Shown piece after piece: positions 45,574 through 57,019 of a stretch of 64,000 nt of DNA. A model generated the notes under the pieces. That model saw only the letters and a program-made list of their open reading frames with translations, ran no database searches and was not told the origin of the DNA. A program made the translations under genes and the position numbers. Numbering within the stretch: the first letter of the stretch is position 1; every line of letters begins with the position of its first letter. Source of the stretch: Hydrangea macrophylla (Eukaryota; Streptophyta; Magnoliopsida; Cornales; Hydrangeaceae); assembly GCA_033977485.1 (NCBI GenBank), contig CM066988.1, forward strand, positions 28,190,501-28,254,500, in the 5' to 3' direction.

Positions 45574-47100
45574 TGTCACGCTCCAGCGTTGTGATAATTA
45601 AGGGAAGTAAGCTTCCTTATCGAACCCGTAGGCTCATAACACGTTACAGATCGCATGATCGTTCAATTACCAACGAAATACAAAATATCAGATTGATAAT
45701 AACAGCAGAAGTGATTCTAAGTTTAGCGGAAGCAAAAACAGAGTCTTACATCTTTAGTTATACATAATTAAATATTACAGTCATCCAAAGCCCAAAAGAA
45801 ACAGAAGTCTGGGCCAAACAGCCAATAACAACAACATAATTGGAGATCAATAAAGGTTCCCCTAGCATAATAGAATAGCTCCAACAGCATGACCTCTTCA
45901 GTTGGAAAAGCTCCATCCTTCCTGGTCAACGTGCTCACCATCAAATTCATCCAATGGAACGACATCTCCAGTACCTGGAACTATAGCAGCTGGACACGGA
46001 TATCCAGGGACCACACGCCCATAAGCTGGAAGCTGAGTGAGATACAAGAATGCACAAATAATATGAACATATACTAAATTTATGTTATCACTTAGAAATT
46101 ATTGCGACGTTACGCAAGTTCTCTCCCAAAACCAATGTTCTCCCCGAATACATGACCATAAAATGCAAAACAACACTCACAAATCCACCGTGCTAACAAC
46201 TCACAACACAATACTAGTAGTACTAGCTTCTACCCATGACCACAATAACACTAACCCGACGATGCTAGCTCCCATCATATATGACAGACAATGCAAGCCC
46301 AAATTAGCCACAAATCACAAACAAGCCCAACTTGGCCACAACACAACTCCTAGCCTATAATTGGCCTAACTCTATCGTCCTAGCCCACAATTGGCCCTAA
46401 CACAATAGCATACTTCCACACAACCATTCATGACCCTCATATGCAAGATACGGCCACACATGGCCCACATAATAAATCATACGGCTACACATAGCCCTCA
46501 TTTCATCACCTAGCGCATAATTGGCCCTAACTCAATCGCCTAGCCCATAGTTAGCCCTAACTCAACACCGGCACAACACAATCGATCACAACATACTAAC
46601 AATAACACCTCATGAAACACAACTGACATCAATGCCATGAGGTCACACAACTGATGCAAACATTCACAAAACGATCGGCGAGGTTATTTAACACCACCAT
46701 GCAACACAACCATGCTCTCATGCATCCATCAACATACTTATTCATTTTAGATACATTATTCACGCATTTACAATTATTACATCGTTAATGATTCAACCCA
46801 ATGCGTTCCATTAACATTACAAGATTGATCATAACAAAGTACTAACGATGATATGGAATTCGACATGTTAAGAATCCAACATACAAACATGGTGCTATTG
46901 AAAAAGCATTAAGTATGGCTATAGAATTGGTCACCTCGTCCACACATAACATATACAATTCCATTGTACAAAACCTATTAGTTTTAACATTCAAATAACC
47001 AAAGAATCCAGACACTGTTAAGCTCGAGCGCTCGGATCACTCGAGCGCTCGCACTTGCTTGAGTGCTCAGGTTTAGCTGTTCAAAACATTATATGTTTTA
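45574..47100 (-). repeat. LTR-like sequence E, inserted in the TRIM LTR
   Basis: On the minus strand this ends GGAGCGTGACA, a common end of gypsy LTRs. It contains seven imperfect copies of a roughly 30-bp word (tagcccataattggccctaa) at 46320-46570 and two CGAGCGCTCG palindromes (47025, 47042). No ORF is supported. The right limit, where G3 gag begins, is uncertain within about 50 bp and no matching target duplication is seen; a truncated solo LTR is the best guess. Confidence 0.5.
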
Positions 47101-47109
47101 GCAGCTTTA

Positions 47110-47709
47110 AAACCCATACAAAACTTCTTTCCAAATCCTGGTCTTGCTTGGTTCGAGCGTGAGATACCATAACTAGGCGGCACCAGTTAAGGTTTATTAG
47201 AATAGGATGGCCATCATTATGGTGCTCAGTCCACTAGGCTGGAAGGCCCCAATGCACATTTGGACGTGGCTACGAGGATTCCCTATCCCATCAAATTTAT
47301 CAAAGATCAGCATTTTGAAACCAACGGGAAACATCTCACGAACTCTATCGTACAATCCTTCTAACTCCAGCAGATAGGTGTCAACTCCCTGAGCTTTACG
47401 GACCACTCTCTCAAGCTTTTCTACCTTTTCAGCCATTTTTGCCCTCTCGGCTTTTTCCTTCTCTATTTTCTCTCTCTCCGCTCGTGGTATATTGACTCTT
47501 TGTACCTCTGGTTCATCATACCAGTCTTCTTCTCTTGCAATCGAAGGGTCAACAATCTGTGGATTTGCCTGAGGTGGCTGTCGTGCCATGGTCTCCATCA
47601 TAACCATCATGTGGTTCACATTTTTGACCTACCACCTAATTTGCTCGGCTTGTTGTTCTACCAATGCCCTTAATTCTGCTACTTCCCTTGCATTCCCCTC
47701 AGTTGCCAT
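47110..47709 (-). pseudogene. G3 gag remnant
   Basis: The frame starts at ATG 47709 (MATEGNAREVAELRALVEQQ). An in-frame TAG comes soon after, then an open stretch (47619-47197) with an acidic/basic helix (EREKIEKEKAERAKMAEKVE) and the capsid words GVDTYLLELEGLYDRV, FPVGFKM, FDKFDGIGNPRSHVQM and GAFQPSGLS. Stops follow, then TLTGAA. Order and words are those of Ogre/Tat Gag. It is not functional. Confidence 0.8.
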
Positions 47710-48996
47710 GATGTCCTATCTTCTTACTAACCTTGTCATGGAATCTCTGTACCAAATAGGGCTTGATTTGGGTGCTATCTTGCCTACAGTCACATTTTTT
47801 TATAATTTTATTTTGATCAATTTTAATTGATTTTAAAAGAATGATTATTCTCCATTCATTTTATTTTTTGCACTAATTTTATTGATTGCAAATGCTCATG
47901 AATGGTTCATATGTCACACGATATAATTCATGTGTGTGTGCTTACTCTATATGCCAAAGAAATGAAAATCCTAATCCTAACACATAAGACACATAAGCAC
48001 ATAAAATCCTTGTCCAAGTCAAGTGTGCCAATTTCTCCTTTATTGTGATCCTCACCACCCTCTCCAAGGTTGGATATTTGAAATTTTTTTGAAAAGTCAT
48101 TTTGAAGGCATCCCTTGGATGATAAGATTTTTTTTTGAAAACAATTCTTGAGAAATCTTTTGAGAAAGACGATGTTTAAACATTTCTCAACAAATATGAT
48201 CAGGTTGAAGTTTTGCTTTGAAATTCATTTGAAAAATATTTCTCCCAAAAACAGTTCCTAAGATTTTTGGATTTTCCTTTTGAAGATTGATCATGTGAAA
48301 ATATACCTTAACAAAGGTTAGTTTGGAGCTTTGCTTGACCAAAAGAAAACATTCGGGGATAAAAGGTGATGGTTTATCAAAATCTTGTTTGCTATCAAAA
48401 GTGAATTTAAACTTTCGGATGGAAGGATCACATTAATGAATTATCACCGTACTTGTCATGAATTCGAATGCATACAAGGTTAATGATACTTATCTTGACA
48501 ACAAATAAGAAGTGCAATCTTATAATCAAAATTTGGCACCTTCCCAAATGTCATGGGACATGAGAAGGAGTTGCTTAAAAGGTGATTAAAAGGTTATACA
48601 TCATACACCAAGTAAGCATCATCATCATCTCAAATAATCCCTTCCGGGCATACAAAAACTCCCTAACACATAACCCTAATCAAAAATTGATTTCCTAAGA
48701 TTGAAAGGTTCTATAGAAGTTATTATACAAAGGCTGGGTTTTGGTCAAATAAGGGACCCTTGACATATATTCGATAGGATGCTTTATATACAAACACATA
48801 GTACGAGATCAAGGGTGATCACACAGCTCCATGATAGCTTAGCCGATTGGGTTGCCCCGAGCCACCATGGTCATAGATCCGTGCGATCGACTGGCAAGAC
48901 ATGCAAGTGCAATGCAACGGGCACACAAAAATTAGCTAATTTGATTAGAAGGATGCTTACAAGTCTAATCTTCAAGTGAACCTAAAATCAAAAATT
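47710..48996 (-). other. G3 5' leader, no gene seen
   Basis: AT-rich, non-coding sequence between the primer site and gag. The short ORFs at 47588 and 48779 have no domain. Confidence 0.5.
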
Positions 48997-49046
48997 CTGG
49001 TCTGCGAAACTAGAGATTCTGGGTTCGATTCCCAGTAGAGTCCCCA
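48997..49046 (-). promoter_or_regulatory. G3 primer site: DNA copy of the 3' part of tRNA-Arg (positions 27-76)
   Basis: On the plus strand 50 bp fold as a tRNA from position 27 to the CCA end: anticodon stem (ctggt/actag), 7-base loop ctgcgaa, 5-base variable region, T-arm with ttcgatt loop (ctggg/cccag), 7-base acceptor strand, discriminator and CCA (49044-49046). Every segment has the canonical length. The 5' part of a tRNA is absent. The LTR starts three bases later. The minus strand would bind the primer tRNA. The anticodon reads GCG (Arg). Confidence 0.9.
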
Positions 49047-49049
49047 GAT

Positions 49050-52000
49050 TGTGGATACGGGACCCTAACCACATTTTAACTTTTTCAAATTCAAAAATGA
49101 GTCACCACTTAATTTTTTAAGAAAAAATAACAAACCATTTTAAAAGCAAACCGATCCTTTAGAAATCAGAGATTTATAGGTCCGAGGATTATGGAATGAG
49201 AGGGGAAGGAGCTCGGCAGACTAAAACACACCCTCTCAACCTATCTCATGACAGGCCTCTACTCAACATCCCTTTTTATCAAATTATTAATCTACGCATG
49301 CCCTCAACTAATACATAAGTATAAGTATACATTCCAAAAGCATGTTGAAAAGATTGTAAGATTGCTAACGATCAAAGGCATACAAAATTACATAATTCAA
49401 ATAGCAAGCGAGATGACATGCAAATACGGAACAAAGAAACTTACTCGGGATCTAGCTACGATATAGAAACGTGCATATGCATACAAAAAATAAAAAAAAA
49501 AACCCTAGAAAAAGAGTCTTTAATTCACATATTACACATAAGGCAAGACCTAGTCTAAGGTGTCGCGCATGGAGTCGAAAATCAATAAAATCAAGAAACA
49601 AAATAAACGAGTGAATAGTCAAGAAATTATACCTCAATAGTGCTACAAAACAAAGGTTAGTCCACATGCTTTGAACACAATATAATATCAAATCCGAAAT
49701 TATACCAAACTCCTAGCTTAAATCTAACAAACATGGAAAAAGTTGACAAAATCATAAATTCCTTCCAATTTGTTGACATCACAACATCTCTATAGATATA
49801 CAAGTCTCAACTAGGAGCCAATGCTATGTCGATATAGATATGATACAATCTCCACATGATTAAAAAGAATCCATGACTAGGCTCAACCAATTATGGCTTA
49901 TCACAATACAAGACAATGTCCTAAATTACAAGAATCAATACACATGTGAAGATAATGAATGCATGAACATGAATAAGTTGAGAATCATTCATTGATTTAG
50001 ATCAGTTAGCCTCTAGATTTAAGCTTAAATAACTTTGGTCAAAACATTTTTTAAGTTTTGGGTCATAGAAAAATTGTTTGGACCATCATTTACAAGGTTT
50101 ACTGAATCTATCGCAGAATTTCAGGAATTACAAAGAAAGAATCAAATATTCAAAAATAGAAAACTCATGGTTCCCATGGTTTGATCTTAATGCTTTTTGG
50201 ACACAAGGTGCCTCTGTTCTAGTGTCTAACCCAAAAAGTAAATCAAGAATTAAACTGTCCGATCTCCGAGAATTGGACAATGACCAGACACTACTTAGAA
50301 TTTATAAACTCTCTGTCCAGAGATCTTGTGTGATTTTCTAAAAAAGTAAACCAATCAAAATTTGTTCAAAATATTTAGGGAATCTTACTAATTCCTTTAA
50401 ATTCATGGAAACAATTATTTGAAGCTCAAAATCTTGGTTCAAGGCTCTGATCTAAGCAATTTAAAACTAACTTACTGTTATGGAATTTCGAACAGAGAGC
50501 AATTACTTTTCAAGACTCATGATCTAACCAAGCTAACCATGAAATCTAGTCAAAATAAAATTTACAGTGATAGATCTATGAGTTAAGAACAAATTCCAAT
50601 TAGTCTCATCCAAATTCAACGCATCATGATTTAATTAAAAATCTTTGAACACAGGTCGTCATTGAAATCACTGCACCATTGTTGAATTGACATCCATAAT
50701 GCAAAACCAAGCTAGATCTAGGATTCTTTAGAGTATCTAGACCAAGTATGATTATAGTCCATCATAATATCACTTGTATATCATAGAATTCATGGATTTA
50801 GCCTTGAAGAAATCCCAACATAGAACTCTAAAGAGAGCCTAGACATGGGTTCTTAGGACTTACTCAATCCCTTAAGTGAATAAGAGCTCTTGAATTCAAT
50901 AATCAAACCAAGAGAACAACTAGACCCGCATCTAACCCCTCTCCCAAATATATGATCCTTGAGGATTGGAAACTCAACTTCTATGAACTTCAATGAAACA
51001 TGAAGAGTTTCATAAGCCTCCACATGGATGAACCAAAGCCATAGGCATAGGCTTAGATTCATGGATTATCTAAAGGTATCATTTAAATTTTCTCTAACCA
51101 TCTCATAATTATGGAATTATAGAGAATTAGAGGAACTAATCTCAAGAAATTCCAATAGTATATAGAAAGTTCTATGGAACTCAAGAGAAGAGTATGAACA
51201 AAAGGAAATGAAGTCGAGTCTCAATTGATGATCCAAATTGAATTTTACTTTGAAACCTTGTTTTATTTTAAATCCAAACACTATTTAGACCCAATTCAAC
51301 AAATACAAGAGAGAATTCAATCACAATTCTAGTGGTGTGTGATGAAATGAGGTTAGAAGAGACTTTTTAAAAATTGTGTAAAAGATCCTAACGTATTCTA
51401 TGAATTGTGATTGAATATAGATTAAGAGCAAGTTAAATAAGAGAATTACCTCTAAAATTCTCAGAATTTTCTTTTGTTTTACGAAGATCTTCAAATTCTT
51501 AAAGCTCTTCTTCACCGTTCTTCTTCAATCTGTTCTTCAAATTTCTTCTTCAATCTCTTCAAAACTCAAGTAATTCACTAGCTTCTTTGCCTTCTCAAGG
51601 ATTCCATCAAGTTCCAACCCATGTAATGGAGATAAACATCTACTTATATAGACCATTTTAACAGTAAATTCAGGGTAACCATCCATGAGCAATGGAATCA
51701 ATACTTATCTAAAGAAAAACAATCTGTTATAGCTGACGGAACTCAACGAGTTATTTGCGGCACTCAACGAGTGCTAGTGTGGCTCTCACTGACTACCGGG
51801 ATGGCACTTATTGAGTGCCAGCGTGGCACTTTGCAAGTGCTACCAGATTTGCCATTTGCTGGCTTGTATTGATTTCAATTTTGTCTTTTCTTAAATTTTC
51901 TTTTCCTTTATTTTTCAAAACCTTTTCTCAAAATGGTTTAAACAATAACCCATTTTTTTCAAAAATTTTTTTTTCACAATACCTCCAAACTTGATTTTAT

Positions 52001-52209
52001 ATTTCCTATATGTATTTTACACCCGAAATTTTCTAAACATGACCCGGTCTCTTCCAGTTTTTTTTTCCTATTTTTCAGAGATTTGAGAACCTTTCCGAAG
52101 AGCTTGAAATGCCCTGAAGACTTTCAAATCCATCGGACATTGTCATCATCAGACTTAGAGGTAATAAGTCCCCTAAATTCGATAGTTGGTCAAAATCGGA
52201 GTGTCTACA
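49050..52209 (-). repeat. G3 5' LTR (3160 bp)
   Basis: Plus-strand ends are TGTGGATACGGG and cggagtgtctaca, so on the minus strand it starts TGTAGACACTCC. A minus-strand TATA box (TCTATATAAG) lies near 51645. The same general plan as the G2 LTR (similar end words, similar length) suggests one superfamily. The ORFs in it (49248, 49452, 50078, 50853, 51321) show no domain. Confidence 0.85.
51741..51841 (-). promoter_or_regulatory. Dyad cluster upstream of the G3 TATA box
   Basis: ACTCAACGAGT occurs at 51741 and 51762, exactly 21 bp apart. GGCACT..AGTGCC and GCACTT..AAGTGC dyads start at 51803 and 51825. On the minus strand the cluster lies about 100-200 bp upstream of the TATA box, the same place as the S1 palindromes. 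Confidence 0.6.
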
Positions 52210-55007
52210 ATCATAAACTTTGGTGAAGTATATCTAAAGGAAGTTAAAATTAAAGCGTGCCTTAAAATGTGGGTGTAGTATTAATAAAATGGGTTCCCCA
52301 TATTTAGTTCTATTTTTTCATAACCTTATACGAATTATACGTAGTTATGAGTTAATAACTTTGACTATAAGTAATAGACCCGAACTGTCTTGTCACATAA
52401 ACTCATAAAATCTGTGCAAAACCAAAACTGTATGGCACAGTTTTAAACAAGAAAAAGATCATACCAATTTGGGAAGCTAGTACAACTTAGGATACCACCT
52501 CACCACCATAAATCCATTGGATAAACTCCCAACCCAAACACCACCCGAATTACCACCCCACCATCCCTCAACCCACCAGACAACTACACCGACCCTCAAC
52601 AGTCGGCCTCATTTTCCCTCCTAAGTTCACACGACTTCAATCAATCCCTCTTAACCCCTCTCATCAATGCAGCTATGGATATCTGCATATGCATGTGTGT
52701 ATGTATACCAAATGTGTGTATATATCAGATAATATAGAGAGAGATAGTCACTAGAATGGAGAAGAGAGCAAAAATAATCATTCACACACACACTGGCCCC
52801 CCACTATCCTCTGCTTTCCTCACATACACCCTCAGGACACACACACTCACAGAAGGAAGTGGAGAAGAAGAAACAAACTGAAGATAGAGAGAGAGAGATA
52901 GAGAGAGAGAGAGGGAGAGAGAACCGAGCCTGAGAGAGAGAGAACCGAGCCTTATTGGGTAAACCCCTATACCCTCCTTGTTTATTTCTATATTTTCTGA
53001 GCTCTCTAGGCTATCATAAAGCACAAACGCACACATCCATGACCCCAAATCAGAGCCTAAAGCTCACTACACAACCAGATCGCCGTTAGAGCACCACCTT
53101 GGAGCCTGAATTTCCAACCTTCACAAAAGCTCATAATACCTATATCAAATGAACCCTTAGTATTCCATTAGACTCCTACAGTAGCAGCTTTTGATTTGGC
53201 AGAGCCAAACATGGCCTACAAGCCATTATCGTCTCAAAACCCCAAAAAGAATAATCGTCTATTCTGAGCCTTAAACGAATGAATCAGTCTTCCATCTCCG
53301 AGTATGTTGTAGAGGACCCCATTTCGATCCTTTTGGGGTTAAAAACATGTATTTCTATAGAGAGGGGAGTGAGCTATTGCTTCTAGAGTATTTTTCGGTC
53401 ACCCGCGACCCACTAGTGGCGAGCTTCGCTGGACAAGAAGGTGACAACCCATTTAGCTTCGGGTTATAACAATCGGGTAGGACCAGGTACGGGTACGTGT
53501 TAGTATGTATCCGTATTTGGATTAGGATCTCAGTTCGGTTCGGGTTTAATTACAACCATGGATCTTTTAGGTGGCACAACGTCATTTTGACGTCGGGCCA
53601 GAGTTGGGTCGGGTTTGGGTAAACGGGGCAGAGCGTGTGGTGTGTGTTAGTGGATCCGGGTATGGAAGCGAGTACGGTTTGTGTCAGATATTCGGGTTGG
53701 GTTATATTGTATTTATATATAGGAAGTCTGTTTAGGACGGGTCGAGTCAGGGTCTAACCCATTGGGTCACCTTTGGGTTTCTCTGTGTGTAGAAACGACT
53801 AACCCGTTTTGAACTGAGTCTGTTCGGGTAACCCATGACATGATTATTATTATTATTATAAATAATCATTATGTATATATATATGTTTTATTATATGTAC
53901 TTATTTTCAGTAAATAGATATATGTTGTTATCTAGTATTCCCAATTATTTAAAAATAGTTTTAACTCCCAAAACTAAGTTTTAAATATTCTGAAATATTA
54001 TTTTAAATAATATTCTTATATTCTACTATTATATTGTATTAAGTATATATCATACTTCTTATTTATTTAGTTAAAATTAAATACGAGCATCAGTTTTAAA
54101 TTAAATAATTAGGTAATAAATACCTAACGACTATTTTAAAATATAGAAAAAAATTATATAAATTACCCCAAGGCCTAATGTCGTGGGTTTATAAATTATT
54201 ATTTACAAAACGGCAACCTTAGTATTTTAATTACATATATATAAAGACCCATTTGGTTGTCTCTTAATTAATTTAAATACCAAATGGACCCCGAAAATTG
54301 CGAGAAAAATACCACTAGCCTATTTTGAGGCCTAATATTTAATAAAAATATTTCTAAGGACTAATTGTCCATGTAAAATATATTTTATAATTATAGGATG
54401 CATAAGTCTATTATTATGTGATTAAGACTTCAATAGTTCATAGTAAATAAACCGTAACCTAGAAAAATACGCGGTCAGTTCCTAAATTCCTAGAATGATG
54501 TATAGATCTATTTTTCTAAGTTTAGTGACTTTTGTACTCAGTCAAAAATACAGCTTACTATTAGGACCAACACTGGTATAGGAAACCCTGCTTTTTAGAT
54601 GACGGACTCTGATTTGAGTCTAGTCAATGGCGTTATAGTCAGAATGATGTCTAGATCATCATGTTAACGTTTAGGAACCCATCCGGCACAATTACCATTA
54701 TGCCCCTATTACCAGCATGCATGTTAATCGCCATTCTATATATTAATATGAATTGTAGGGACCAAAGCTACACTTATTTTTCACAAACTTGCATCGAGGT
54801 GAGTCGTCCTAACTCACTTGGTATATTATAGAAATACTCCATGTGTATTATGTAAATATCCCGTGTATCCTGTGTGGACATATTTGATGAGTATTGTCTG
54901 TGCTTAACTTAAGATTAACTGCTTAAATGAAATGCATGTCTAGATAACTATACTCCATGCTTAATTGATAATTGTTATTATGATTCATGCTTGTTACGTT
55001 ATACATA
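52210..55007. other. LTR-like, non-coding sequence left of B2
   Basis: No gene is seen. Contents are a Pro-codon-like C-rich stretch (52490-52650), a TATA-like word (tatatatcag, about 52718), a GA-rich block, and G/T-rich then AT-rich DNA. The succession of TATA-like word, GA tract and long AT-rich tail is similar to that after 61765, so it may be a gypsy LTR. Ends are not defined. Confidence 0.35.
52883..52950. repeat. (GA)n microsatellite
   Basis: A run of gaga with gata interruptions, followed by two copies of gagagagagaaccgagcc. Confidence 0.95.
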
Positions 55008-55374
55008 TGTTTTGGCTAAAAATTAAATTGACCGGGCGTGCCAGGGGCTTTGTACAAAGACCCAAACGTGTAACCAAAAAAATCCCTAACTCTTGTTTGA
55101 TACGGATCAGGCAATGTTGGGAAGTAGGGATGACCCTTCTCTTAAGGTCCAATCACTCTGATGCGAGTAATTTAGTTGAGCGATGAAATTGAATACAAAA
55201 TTCTAATCAATAGATTCGAACAAGTGATGCACTGTAATTGATATGCATTCATTGAACAAGAAGCAACACTAATACATAAAAAAGAAAAGAAAAGACATTA
55301 ACAAGGCAAGTCTTGTACACGGCTGGAGGAAAAAGGAGAAAAGTAAAACAACATATGATCTTGACAGTAGCAAG
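55008..55374 (-). repeat. B2 left (3') LTR, first piece
   Basis: It matches 27233-27600 of B1 and stops at the D target site gcaag (55370-55374). Confidence 0.9.
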
Positions 55375-55867
55375 TGATGATGCCAAAAATTGGTAAGAGT
55401 AAAGTAGAGCAATTTAAGGAAAGAGAGAGTAAAAGACTATTTTTTGTATGTGGTTCGGCCCTGTTAATGAAGGTACCTACGTCCACGGGTGTGTCTGAGC
55501 ACGTTCACTAGCAGATCACCGGCGGGCCTGGTGAGCCAACAAAGATGGGCAGCCCTACCAGTAATACCGGCCGGGTGTATACATATAATGGTGAATTTTG
55601 TAGAGGAGCTGTGTAGACTAAAGAGTTGGCCGTACCCTTCATGAGGGGTGAGAGGTCTCTTTTATAGATGTAAGAGACCTACTCATACATGGATAAGGAA
55701 ATATAATCCTATTGATATAGATTGACACCAATCAAGTAAGTTTCCTAATTGTATTAGGATTGATTGACATTAATTAAGGGGGTTTCCTAATTGGATTAGG
55801 AAATAGATGCACTTTCCATTAGTCTTCTAGCTTGAGTAGGAAACTGCCCATAATTTTGGGTGTATCA
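55375..55867 (-). repeat. D left (3') LTR (493 bp)
   Basis: It runs from TGATGATGCCAAAAATTGG to ttttgggtgtatca. Minus-strand TATA (CTATAAAAG) is near 55660. Confidence 0.9.
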
Positions 55868-55922
55868 GTTGCCCCCCATTTCCAAGATTGGCCAGATGCT
55901 ATATCGGGGCAAGTTTGGAAAT
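55868..55922 (-). promoter_or_regulatory. D polypurine tract with perfect 8-bp stem-loop
   Basis: Plus strand gttgcccccc is followed by ATTTCCAA (55878-55885), with its exact complement TTGGAAAT at 55915-55922. On the minus strand the stem-loop precedes GGGGGGCAAC and the LTR. Confidence 0.75.
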
Positions 55923-55989
55923 TAGTTGATGCCACTTGCCACTGTCTGAGTGCTTGAGGAAGCTGCCTCGGGGCTTCTGAGCCTGGTGA

Positions 55990-56196
55990 GTCCTCGGGAA
56001 CTGGCTGAGAGTTGAGACCCTGCCTAGCTCGGGACCTTTAGGTGCTCGGGGACTGACCGAGAGTTGAGACCCGGCCTAATTCGGAGTCTTTGAATGCTCG
56101 GGAAGTGACCGAGAGTTGAGACTCGGCCTACTTCGGAGTCTTTGAATGCTCGGGAAGTGACCGAGAGTTGAGACTCGGCCTACTTCGGAGTCTTTT
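55990..56196. repeat. Tandem array, about 55-bp unit (D interior)
   Basis: Four copies with gctcgggaagtgaccgagag, ttgagactcggcctactt and cggagtctttgaat. The last two are almost identical. Each contains short inverted repeats CTCGG/CCGAG and GACTC/GAGTC. Confidence 0.85.
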
Positions 56197-56199
56197 TTG

Positions 56200-56460
56200 C
56201 TTAAGTTAGCTCCCAGGATGGTTATCTTCTGCCCGTAAACCTTCGTCAAGGTTGTGGGAGAAGAATTTAACCATGTTGGAAAAGCCGACCCTAAAGCGTA
56301 TTGCTTTAGGGTCCTTTTTATGTTAACTCCCCAGGATGGTTGTCTTCCGCCCAGTTAGCCTTCGTCAAGGCTGTTGGGAGAAGAGCTTGACCATGTTGGC
56401 GGAGCAGACCTAAATCACGTTGCTTTAGGGTCCTTTTGCTCCTCTATCGTCGGCCAACCT
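56200..56460. repeat. Two copies of an about 115-bp unit with hairpins
   Basis: Units share ccaggatggtt, ccttcgtcaagg, gggagaag, accatgttgg and ttgctttagggtcc. In copy 1 GACCCTAAAGC (56287-56297) and its perfect complement (56303-56313) form an 11-bp stem with a 5-base loop; copy 2 has a weaker version. Confidence 0.8.
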
Positions 56461-56775
56461 AAGGGATATTAGTCACCTGTATCGTCGGTCTGGACCTAAG
56501 TGGAGTGAATGCCTCTGAGTACTGTAGGTGCTGGGGTTGTCCAAGATTTTGACTTAGTTATCCGCGAGGCCTGTAAATACCCGGTGTGATTACCTGTTTA
56601 GTTCACTACGCCATCTTGCCCCCCAAGCTTTCGCTAAGATGAGGGTCTTAAAGAGGCTATGATCTGTAGGTAACCGACCTGGAACATGGTAGTTGCAGGG
56701 TCCTTTGAAGCTTGCCATCTTCAGCCACCTAGGGGGTTTGCCCCCATTGTCGGCTGGACCTAAACGAAGCTGGTG
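56461..56775. other. D interior, no gene seen
   Basis: G/C-richer than its surroundings, with words such as ccccccaagc and cggctggacctaa; no ORF is supported. Confidence 0.4.
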
Positions 56776-57011
56776 CCTCGGGCGTGACCCCGAGGTCTTT
56801 AGTGCCTTGGTTCGGAGCCTGAGGTCTTTTTAGTGCCTGAGTTCAGAGCTCGAGGTCTTTTCAGATGCCTCGGGGTTAGGCCCGAGGTCTTTGTAGATGC
56901 CTCAGGGTTAGGCCCGAGGTCTTTGTATGCCTCGGGGTTAGGCCCGAGGACTTTTTAGATGCCTCGGGATTAGGCCCGAGGTCTTTGTATGCCTCGGGGT
57001 TAGGCCCGAGG
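56776..57011. repeat. Tandem array of CCTCGGG..CCCGAGG hairpins
   Basis: About eight units of 34-42 bp. Six keep the inverted pair CCTCGGG and CCCGAGG separated by a six-base loop (usually gttagg), with at most one mismatch; two are degenerate. The arms are perfect 7-bp stems. Confidence 0.85.
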
Positions 57012-57019
57012 ACTTTGTA

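Larger units (their letters stand above)
47101..52209 (-). mobile_element. 5' part of an Ogre/Tat-type gypsy element (G3)
   Basis: On the minus strand: 5' LTR (52209-49050), tRNA-Arg-derived primer site, a 1.3-kb leader, then the start of gag, cut by E. The right flank is atcat (52210-52214). The gag words and primer type are those of Ogre/Tat elements. pol and the 3' LTR are absent. Confidence 0.8.

Noticed and set aside
48997..49046. A functional tRNA-Arg gene
   Set aside because: Only positions 27-76 are present; the acceptor 5' strand, D-arm and A box are absent and CCA is encoded in DNA beside an LTR start.
52782..53048. 88-aa ORF with Ser-Leu repeats
   Set aside because: It is read-through of the (GA)n microsatellite.
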